Origin: Streptomyces sp. MBT53
GTDB taxonomy: Bacteria > Actinomycetota > Actinomycetes > Streptomycetales > Streptomycetaceae
Reading direction: 5' to 3'
NCBI RefSeq assembly: GCF_016654115.1
Contig: NZ_JAEQAZ010000051.1
Location: 1-59,545, forward strand
DNA: 59,545 nucleotides
Both the position numbers and the translations under genes were made by a program. The first letter of the stretch is position 1. Every line of letters starts with the position of its first letter. The notes under the pieces were generated by a model, which did not search any database, was not told the DNA's origin, and worked only from the letters and a program-made list of their open reading frames with translations. Shown piece by piece: positions 1 to 6,408 of this stretch.

Positions 1-855
1 CCGAGGCGCTTCGCTGCGGCATGGAGGGAGGGGGGTGGTGTTCTGCTTGTTGGTCTTCTTAACGATGGTGTTCTTAGTGCCGGGATCAGCCAACGTAGGC
101 TCATCCAGTCCTGGAAAACCCGACTCTGGTGGTGAGCTGGGGTTTTGCAGGGCGGGCAGGTCGGTGATGACGTACAGCGCCTGGCCGAGGGTGCCGTCGG
201 AGTTGCGCTCGCGGGCGCGGCAGAGGAATCCGTGCCGCTCCAGCTGGTGGAGCCCGGTGGTGACGGCGTCGACGCCCTCGCGGCCGCGGCGCACCAGCTC
301 GGCGACGGTGACCTGCCAGCCGTCCCGGTGCGTGGAGACGTACCCGAAGATGCCCTTCGCCTTGAAGGACAACTGGCTGTCCCGGAACAGGCCGTTGGCG
401 ATCTGCGTGAAACCGTCGGCCGCCATCACCCCCCGGCGGATCCCCGCCCCGAAGCCGCGGTGGTGTTCGTCGTCGATCGCGAGGCCGGAGGTGGCTTCCA
501 TCAGGGCGGCGTCGAGGGTGGCGGGGCGGTCGGTGATCGAGTAGGCGACCTCGCCGAGCGTCCCGTTCGGACGGCGCAGGCGGTCGCGGATGAGGTAGCC
601 GCACCGCTCGAGTTCCGTCAGGCCGGCGCGGACCGCATCGCGTCCGTCGGGGCCTGTGGAGACGAGTTCGGCGAGAGTGACCTGCCAGCCGTCCCGGTGG
701 GTGGAGACGTATCCGAAGATGCCTTTCGACTTGTAGGAGAGCCGGCCGTCCCGGAACAGGCCGTTGGCGATCTGTGTGAAGCCATCGGCCGCCATGACCC
801 CCCGGCGGACTCCTGCCCCGAAGCGGTTCACCGTGGTGTTTCCGGGGTGGGCCAC
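1..855 (-). CDS. Putative DNA-binding protein with two tandem winged-helix-like domains (partial, C-terminus outside window)
   Basis: The minus-strand frame is open from about 855 to the left edge with no stop, so the C-terminus lies outside. Two copies of a roughly 95-residue unit follow each other; both contain RRGVMAADGFTQIANGLFRD, then a KGIFGYVSTHRDGWQVT segment and an ELERCGYL or QLERHGFL wing-like segment. This pattern resembles the helix-turn-helix domains of actinomycete plasmid replication or regulatory proteins (DnaD/RepA_N-like); I infer DNA binding but cannot name the family. A Lys/Asn/Thr-rich tail follows the second copy. The start could be GTG at 855 or GTG at 831; neither has a strong ribosome site. 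The gene is transcribed away from the transfer operon across a motif-rich intergenic region, which suits a replication initiator or operon regulator. Confidence 0.7.
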   Translation of the reverse strand, partial: MAHPGNTTVNRFGAGVRRGVMAADGFTQIANGLFRDGRLSYKSKGIFGYVSTHRDGWQVTLAELVSTGPDGRDAVRAGLTELERCGYLIRDRLRRPNGTLGEVAYSITDRPATLDAALMEATSGLAIDDEHHRGFGAGIRRGVMAADGFTQIANGLFRDSQLSFKAKGIFGYVSTHRDGWQVTVAELVRRGREGVDAVTTGLHQLERHGFLCRARERNSDGTLGQALYVITDLPALQNPSSPPESGFPGLDEPTLADPGTKNTIVKKTNKQNTTPLPPCRSEAPR

Positions 856-1040
856 GCGCGGTGTCCGGGGCAGCGCTCCGAGCTCGCCGGGGTGGAGCGG
901 GTGGCGGGCCCGGGTGCGCGGTCGTGCGTGTGTTCCATGGCGTCAGCTCATCCGCCGAACCCGACCAGACCGGCGGCCATGGGCCCCGACCACCGGTCAC
1001 GATCCGGCAACGCGGCCGTCTGACTGCCGCGGTGGAGCTC

Positions 1041-1457
1041 GTGGTCGGGCCGACCACGCATCGTCAGCCGGGTACGCGGTCGCACCGGGACCCCGATTGC
1101 GCAGCCTCAGAACGGCGTTGCGCAACCGGCTGCGCAACCGGCCGAGGATCGTGCGCAGTCGCCGAGTGCGGTGCAGTTGCTCAACCAGCCCCGCGAATCC
1201 TGATCCTCGTCTGCGCGGGGTGCGGGCGACGCACTGCGCAGGTGCCTCACGGGGTCCGGGTGACATCTGTCTGCGCATCGGCGTGGGGCCATGGAGCGTG
1301 TGGTCTCCCAGCCCCGGTTCGGAAAGCGTGGACGGCCGCGACGTCCTTTCCCCGATCGGCTCGTGGTCGGGCCGGTGGTCGGGCCGACCACGAGCCCGAC
1401 CACGGGCTTCGTGTCTCCATCGTGACCGTGGTCGGGCCTTCGTGGTCGGTGGTCGGG
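1041..1457. repeat. Cluster of GTGGTCGG motifs with two 17-bp near-palindromes
   Basis: GTGGTCGGGCCGACCAC occurs at 1041-1057 and again at 1375-1391, a near-perfect dyad with one central base. Extra half-sites GTGGTCGG or its complement lie at 1363, 1395-1403, 1428, 1442 and 1449. They fill the region between the divergent DNA-binding protein and the first transfer gene, so they are good candidates for an operator array or iterons. The function is inference. Confidence 0.6.
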
Positions 1458-1958
1458 TCGGGGTCGGCGGGTTTTCTCAAGTCAGCAGGCAACCTTCTGA
1501 CCTGGGAGTTTGACCATGTCTCCTGGCAAGCAGGCCTCAGAGAGCGAGGCTGCTCCTCCCATAGCGGCCGGCGCCCGGCTGGAGTCGATGCGGCGCCGCG
1601 TGCGTCTCTCGCGCCTGGCGGTGTGGACCGTTATCGCGGCCAGCCCCGTCGCCCTGGCCGTCGCCGTCGCCTCCACTCCCACCACGGTCGAGGCGGCCAT
1701 CCCCGCCAAGTCCACCTCCGTGCGCACTATGGCGGCCTCCGCCGACCCGGAAGGTTATGCGCAGGTGTTCGTCAGTGCGTGGTTGCGCAGCAGCGTGGAC
1801 GACGCGACGAGTGCGCAGGCGCGGCTTGCGCAGGCGCTCGCGCCGGACGTCGAGTTGCCCGACCCGGTCGCGGGTGCGCAGTCGGCGCCGCAGTCCGTGA
1901 CGGCGGTGCGCAGTGCGCAGCACGCCGACGGCCAGTGGTCGGTGACGGTGGCTGCGCA
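1098..1958. repeat. Dense cluster of TGCGCA hexamers spanning intergenic DNA and the first transfer gene
   Basis: Fifteen TGCGCA sites start at 1098, 1119, 1131, 1152, 1235, 1272, 1721, 1758, 1784, 1812, 1827, 1875, 1907, 1914 and 1953. Many extend to TGCGCAG or TGCGCAACCGG. Inside the gene they fall in more than one codon phase (Leu-Arg-Ser, Ala-Gln, Val-Arg-Ser), so a single amino-acid repeat does not explain them. They could be binding sites for a replication or transfer protein; function unknown. Confidence 0.55.
1481..1508 (+). promoter_or_regulatory. Hairpin directly upstream of the ribosome site of the first transfer gene
   Basis: GTCAGCAGG (1481-1489) and CCTTCTGAC (1493-1501) form a 9-bp stem with one mismatch and a 3-nt loop. 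A GGGAG ribosome site follows at 1504-1508 and the ATG at 1516. The position suggests control of translation or an operator for the whole operon; no promoter hexamers stand out. Confidence 0.4.
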
Positions 1959-2466
1959 GTACGCCGACGGGTCGGTGCGCTACTACGCCGTGCCGGTTGC
2001 CGTCGGCGGTGCGGGCACCTCGTTCGCGGTGACCGGTGCGCCGGGCGTGGTGGCGGGTCCGGCCCGGGCCGAGGCGGCGAAGTCGCCGTACGGCGTGAGC
2101 GTCCCCGACGGTGCTCTGTCGTCCGCGCTCACGGAGTTCTTCGCCACCTACCTGACCGGTTCCGGAGAGCTCGACCGCTACCTCGCTCCCGGCGTGACGC
2201 TGTCAGCTGTCTCTCCCGCCCCGTACACGACGGTGTCCGTCCAGCAGATCTCCGCCGTCGAACAGGCCGCCGCCTCCGAGCGGGTGCCGACCGACGGCAC
2301 GACGGTGCGTGTCCTCGTCCAGGTCGAGGCCCAGGACGCCGGCGGCCGGTGGCCGCTGGCGTACGAGCTGACGCTCCGAGTCCGCTCCGGCCGGTGGGAA
2401 GTCGCCGCACTGGAATCCGAAGAGCCCGGGGAGCCCGGGACCGCGCGGGTGGGCGGTGTGCGGTGA
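1516..2466 (+). CDS. TcpC/VirB8-like conjugation membrane protein
   Basis: A 316-residue protein with a cytoplasmic basic N-terminus (MRRRVRLSR near residues 25-33), one membrane segment at about 34-52 and a long extracytoplasmic part rich in Ala, Val and Ser that looks like two NTF2-like domains. This matches the layout of TcpC from pCW3 and ConB/Orf13 of ICEBs1/Tn916, the VirB8-like scaffold of Gram-positive type IV secretion. ATG at 1516 is chosen because GGGAG lies 8 bases upstream; a TTG six bases earlier lacks support. Its stop overlaps the next start (GTGA). It is the first gene of the overlapping transfer operon. The assignment rests on topology and gene order as much as on sequence. 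Confidence 0.75.
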   Translation: MSPGKQASESEAAPPIAAGARLESMRRRVRLSRLAVWTVIAASPVALAVAVASTPTTVEAAIPAKSTSVRTMAASADPEGYAQVFVSAWLRSSVDDATSAQARLAQALAPDVELPDPVAGAQSAPQSVTAVRSAQHADGQWSVTVAAQYADGSVRYYAVPVAVGGAGTSFAVTGAPGVVAGPARAEAAKSPYGVSVPDGALSSALTEFFATYLTGSGELDRYLAPGVTLSAVSPAPYTTVSVQQISAVEQAAASERVPTDGTTVRVLVQVEAQDAGGRWPLAYELTLRVRSGRWEVAALESEEPGEPGTARVGGVR

Positions 2467-2795
2467 ACTCGGTGCACAGCGTGCTGCTCGCCGGCCAGCT
2501 GAATGACCTCGGCAACCACTGGATCGGCATGTTCAAGAACTGGGCGACCACAGGCCTGACGGCCGGTCTCCTCGTCCTCGTCGTCGTCACCATGATCCAA
2601 AAATTCTCGCTCAAGGCGGGGATCGGCGCATTGCTACTGATGGTGATCGCGCTGGGTCTCTACAACTCGCGCGACAGTCTCGCGCACATGTTCGAGGATG
2701 AGGTGAAGAACGGTGCACCCGTCGTCCCGGGCGTTGTCCACTCCGAACTCCCGGCCTCCCGCGTGCACTCGCCCGGCGTCGGAGGCTGGCTGTGA
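2463..2795 (+). CDS. Small two-helix membrane protein of the transfer operon
   Basis: A 110-residue protein starting at a GTG that overlaps the stop of the upstream gene. Two hydrophobic segments (GLLVLVVVTMIQ, about residues 33-47, and GALLLMVIALGLY, about 56-68) are separated by a short basic loop, a topology shared with the small membrane proteins (VirB2/VirB3-like, ConC-like) found at this place in Tn916/ICEBs1-type modules. The acidic and Pro/Ser-rich C-terminus is not recognisable. It overlaps the downstream TcpE-like gene by four bases, so translational coupling is likely. The exact role in the secretion channel is inferred from position only. Confidence 0.65.
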   Translation: MNSVHSVLLAGQLNDLGNHWIGMFKNWATTGLTAGLLVLVVVTMIQKFSLKAGIGALLLMVIALGLYNSRDSLAHMFEDEVKNGAPVVPGVVHSELPASRVHSPGVGGWL

Positions 2796-3361
2796 CCGCG
2801 AACGCTCCCACGCGGGTGGGCCGCTTCTACACCTCTGCCCGCCGCCACCCCTGGGTTCTGGGCAAGGTCGCCGACTGGAGGATCCCGCTCGGCCCGTACA
2901 CGCCCGCGCAGATCGCGGTCGCCGTTGTCGGCGGCTTCCTCCTCGTCAAGACCATTGCGTGGTGGTCGTGGATGGGGCCGGTCCCGATCGCGGCCTGGCT
3001 GCTGGCGATCTGGGCGGTACGCCGGCCGAAGATCCGGGGGCGTGCCCCGATGCAAGCGGCCCTGGGCTGGCTGCTGTTGGGCGGACAGCCACAAGGGGGA
3101 CGGATCGGCGGGCGCGCCGCCCGCGACCGCGCCTCACACCCCCTGCTCAGCGGTTTCACGATCGAGGGCCCGCCCGCGCCCGCTGCTGCGGGCGTACCGT
3201 CTCCTGCGGCTGGGCAGCGCGCCGCCCGGTCACCGCGCGCGAGCACGGCCGCCGCTCGCTCGTCGTCGCGCCGACGTCCGGAGCCGGCTGCGCCGGTGGG
3301 TCCGGTATCGGGTGTGCAACAGCTTCTCGCCCTCACCGCGCAGCGCGGGGGTGTGCGATGA
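2792..3361 (+). CDS. TcpE/PrgI-like conjugal transfer membrane protein
   Basis: A 189-residue protein with start GTG at 2792. The stretch DWRIPLGPYTPAQ just before two hydrophobic helices (about residues 41-55 and 61-75) resembles the Gly-Pro-Leu-Thr-x-x-Gln entry of PrgI/TcpE proteins, which sit beside the VirB4 ATPase in Gram-positive conjugation systems. The second half is low complexity (Ala, Pro, Arg, Ser) and presumably a flexible cytoplasmic tail. The stop overlaps the ATG of the VirB4-like gene (ATGA). TcpE-type proteins are thought to help assemble the membrane channel. Confidence 0.7.
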   Translation: MTANAPTRVGRFYTSARRHPWVLGKVADWRIPLGPYTPAQIAVAVVGGFLLVKTIAWWSWMGPVPIAAWLLAIWAVRRPKIRGRAPMQAALGWLLLGGQPQGGRIGGRAARDRASHPLLSGFTIEGPPAPAAAGVPSPAAGQRAARSPRASTAAARSSSRRRPEPAAPVGPVSGVQQLLALTAQRGGVR

Positions 3362-6057
3362 GGGTGCCGATCCGTCACATCGCCGGGCATCTGGTGTGGT
3401 CGACGCACGGCAGTGTGTGGGCGCTCTACCGGCTGCACCCCGGCCCGGACGCCCGCGGCCGCAGCGAGGAAACCGTGCAGGGCACCTACCTGCCCGCCGC
3501 GGTCCGCGACGAACAGCTCGCCAGGATCACCCACCTGATCCGCTCCCTGTCCGGGGCTCCACGCCTGTTCGGGCTGTGCGCGCAGGTCGACCCGGGCGAG
3601 ATCGCCCTGCGCATGATCGAGGGCATCGAGCCGGCCGACACAGCCCCACGCGGCGGCACGCATCCGTGGGTGGAGAACGTCGACGCCACCCTCGATCTGC
3701 TGGACGACCAGGAGATGCACCGCCGCACCCTGTGGCTGGCCGTACCCCTGCAGACCGAGAGCGCCGGCCTGCAGGTGTCCGCGTCGCTCGGCTCCATGTG
3801 GGCGGAAGTCTCACCGGCGCTGGGCATGCGGCCGGCGCCGGTGGCACGGCGCGAGGTGACCGCGTACCGCGAGCAGGCCTCCCGGGTTCAGGCCTCGCTC
3901 GCCGGCGGTATCGCCTTCCGTCCCGCCCGCCCGGCGGAGGTCGTCTGGATGATCCAGCACGCCCTCCATCGCGGCCTGGTGGAGCCGCTGCTGGCCGAGG
4001 CCGAAGCAAGCGAGCTGTACGGAGGGCAGGTCCGTGAGGGGGTACTGCACTCCCCCAGCTACGCCGACCTCGGCCAAGTCCGCCTCCAGGAAGGCGGTAT
4101 CGACCCCGAACTCGACGACGCCGACAACCTCAAGGGTGCCGGGCAGATAACTCGGTCGGGCCGCACGGCCTGGTGGCGGCTGAAGGCCGCCTCCCCGCTG
4201 CGGCGGCGCTGGCTGCAGGTCGAATCCGACCTCGGGGTGGGCTATCAGGCGCAGTTAGCGCTGGCCGAGTGCCCGCCTGCCGTCGCGCAGGACGCCGCCG
4301 ACCTCTTCGCCCAACTGGAAAGCCTGGACTTTCCCGTCGACTACACCGTCGACCTCACCCTGGTGCCCGCGGATAAGGCGCGTGACCAAGTACGGCGTAA
4401 GAAGAACGAGCTGATCGACCAGGCCGACCAGTACGATGCGCGTCCCACCGGTATGCCGGCCTCGCTGAGCGAGGCCGCGCGGGACCTCGGCGAACTGGAC
4501 GCCCGTCTCTCGCGCACTTCGGTCGAGGTCGAGGTGCAGTCGGTGACCGTGCTGACGGTGTGGGGGCCGACCGCCGCGGTCTGCGACGCCCGCGCCCGGG
4601 CCCTGACCGCCCTGCTCGCAGGCGCCGACTACCGTGCCGTACGCCCGGCCGGCCTCCAGGAGGCCCTGTTCACCCTCGGCCTGCCGGGCACCGTACGGCC
4701 GGGCGTGGTGCGGGAGTTCACCCAGCACCAGGTCTCCGAGGACTGGGCACTGGGCGGCGCCTTCACCGCGTCCGAGGTCGGCGACCCGGCCGGCATGTTC
4801 CTCGGCATCGACCTCGACTCGGGCACCACCCGCCCCGTCATGATCAACGTCGCGGACGCGCCGAAACAGGACGCGTCGGCGTCGATGGGTATCGTCGGCG
4901 ACCTCGGTGCGGGCAAGAGCGTGCTGCAGAAGCTGATCGCCGAGGCGGTGTGGGCGCGCGGCGGGTGCGCGATCTGCATCGACCGCACCCCGGTCCGCGA
5001 GTGGGCGACGTTCGCCCGGACCGCGGCGAAGGGACGCGTCCAGATCGTCGACGCCGCCCGGGCCGAGGTCTCCATCGACCCGCTGCGGATGTTCGCCGGC
5101 CCCGAGGGCCGCCACTACGCCCTGTCCTATCTGACTCTCCAGCTCGGTATCGGCCCGATGAGCACCAACGGGGAGGTGCTGCACCACGCCGTCGAGCAGG
5201 CCGCCGCCGGCGAGCAGCCGTCCATGCACCGCGTGGTCGAGGTCCTCGACGAGATGGCCACGAGCGAGGTGGGCAAGCGGCAGGACGCGGCGGCCACACT
5301 CGCCGGTCTCCTCCGGGTCGTGGCCACCAACTCCCTGGCCCGGATGGTCTTCGACCCGGCGCTGCCGCCGGTGCGGCTGGACGCCTCCAGCACCTCCGAC
5401 ATGATCGTGATCACCACGGCCGGCCTGAAGCTGCCGCCGAAGGCGGCGTTCGACAAGCCGGAGGTTCTCCTCCAGCAGCCGCTGGAGGCGCTGATCGGCC
5501 GTGCGGTGCTCTACCTGATCGCTGCGATTGCCCGTCAGACCGCCTTCGAAGACCCCCGGCGGTTCACCGCCGTGGTCCTGGACGAGCTGTACTGGCTCAC
5601 CTCCTCGGCCGAGGGCACCGCCCTGGTCCACGAGATCCTCCACGACGGACGCAAACACGGCGCCGGCCTGCTCGGCGCATCCCATGACGCCGAGGAACTC
5701 GGTCCCGACCGCGGCCTGATGGCCTACCGCGCTCTCGCCCGGACCACCGACCGTGAACGCGCCCGCCGTGGCCTGGAGTTCGTCGGCCTCGACCCGGGCG
5801 ACCCGGAGCTGCTGCGGCTGGTGACCACCGGCCTGTCCCCCGTGGGCCGCAAGGGCCGGGAGGGCGAGTTCCTGCTGGCCTGCCCGCGGCAGAACACCGG
5901 CCGGGTGAAAGCCGTCATCCCCCGCATCGCGCGCATCGAGTCGTCCATCACCACCACACCGGGACACCGCTCCGCCGACGCCTCGCACCACACGGGTTCA
6001 GCGGCCCGGCCGCTCACCGGTGAGGCCGTCGCCCGTCCGAAGGAGCCCGTTCAATGA
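3358..6057 (+). CDS. VirB4-like conjugation ATPase (SCO6880-type)
   Basis: An 899-residue protein. The N-terminal half (about 1-480) is the accessory domain seen in SCO6880-like actinobacterial proteins; the C-terminal half is a VirB4/TraC-type P-loop ATPase. Walker A is GDLGAGKS at residues 514-521 and Walker B ends in the acidic pair D742-E743 (TAVVLDELYWL). A later HDGRKHGAGLLGASHD segment fits the conserved motif after Walker B in HerA/VirB4 ATPases. These enzymes sit under the membrane channel and use ATP to assemble or drive it. The short His/Ser/Thr-rich tail looks disordered. The gene overlaps its neighbours on both sides by four bases. The ATPase class is secure; the substrate is inferred. 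Confidence 0.9.
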   Translation: MRVPIRHIAGHLVWSTHGSVWALYRLHPGPDARGRSEETVQGTYLPAAVRDEQLARITHLIRSLSGAPRLFGLCAQVDPGEIALRMIEGIEPADTAPRGGTHPWVENVDATLDLLDDQEMHRRTLWLAVPLQTESAGLQVSASLGSMWAEVSPALGMRPAPVARREVTAYREQASRVQASLAGGIAFRPARPAEVVWMIQHALHRGLVEPLLAEAEASELYGGQVREGVLHSPSYADLGQVRLQEGGIDPELDDADNLKGAGQITRSGRTAWWRLKAASPLRRRWLQVESDLGVGYQAQLALAECPPAVAQDAADLFAQLESLDFPVDYTVDLTLVPADKARDQVRRKKNELIDQADQYDARPTGMPASLSEAARDLGELDARLSRTSVEVEVQSVTVLTVWGPTAAVCDARARALTALLAGADYRAVRPAGLQEALFTLGLPGTVRPGVVREFTQHQVSEDWALGGAFTASEVGDPAGMFLGIDLDSGTTRPVMINVADAPKQDASASMGIVGDLGAGKSVLQKLIAEAVWARGGCAICIDRTPVREWATFARTAAKGRVQIVDAARAEVSIDPLRMFAGPEGRHYALSYLTLQLGIGPMSTNGEVLHHAVEQAAAGEQPSMHRVVEVLDEMATSEVGKRQDAAATLAGLLRVVATNSLARMVFDPALPPVRLDASSTSDMIVITTAGLKLPPKAAFDKPEVLLQQPLEALIGRAVLYLIAAIARQTAFEDPRRFTAVVLDELYWLTSSAEGTALVHEILHDGRKHGAGLLGASHDAEELGPDRGLMAYRALARTTDRERARRGLEFVGLDPGDPELLRLVTTGLSPVGRKGREGEFLLACPRQNTGRVKAVIPRIARIESSITTTPGHRSADASHHTGSAARPLTGEAVARPKEPVQ

Positions 6058-6407
6058 TCTCTTCCTCGTGGGACCGCTCCCGGCGCATCCGCGCGGCCGC
6101 GACCGCCCTCACCACTCTCGCCGTGACCGTCGGCGTGCTCGTCCTGGTCTGCGGGGTGGGCGTGCCGGATGCGTGGTGGCCGCACACCGGGCAGGCCTTC
6201 GCGTCCAGTTCACCGTCGGCGCACCCTGATCCGTGCCGCCTGATCGTGGGACGGGCTAAGACGTACTGCGAGCGCGGTACCACGACCGCCGCCCCGGCCG
6301 GGCACCACGACAGGGCTTCGGCAGCGTGGCGGCTGCTGGCGGTCGGCGCCGGCCTGACCGCTCTCGCCTTTTGGTGGCGCCGCACCACCCGGCAGAGGCG
6401 GCGCTGA
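6054..6407 (+). CDS. Small membrane protein with a DPC-LIVG-CER motif
   Basis: A 117-residue protein with hydrophobic helices at about 16-35 and 91-106 and a loop between them that should face outwards. The loop contains DPCRLIVGRAKTYCER, nearly repeated in the next gene product (DPCHLIVGEAKDFCER). The two cysteines, 11 residues apart, could form a disulfide. It starts at an ATG overlapping the VirB4-like stop and ends one base before the next start. I do not recognise a family; it is probably a structural partner of the VirB6-like protein. Confidence 0.7.
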   Translation: MISSSWDRSRRIRAAATALTTLAVTVGVLVLVCGVGVPDAWWPHTGQAFASSSPSAHPDPCRLIVGRAKTYCERGTTTAAPAGHHDRASAAWRLLAVGAGLTALAFWWRRTTRQRRR

Positions 6408-6408
6408 C

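Noticed and set aside
101..1057. 318-codon open frame on the minus strand
   Set aside because: Arg/Pro/His-rich translation with no domain; it is a shadow of the neighbouring frame that encodes the duplicated winged-helix protein.
861..2462. Long plus-strand frame leading into the small membrane protein at 2463
   Set aside because: It runs through the repeat-rich control region and antisense-like composition within the TcpC gene; only the last 110 codons have coding character.
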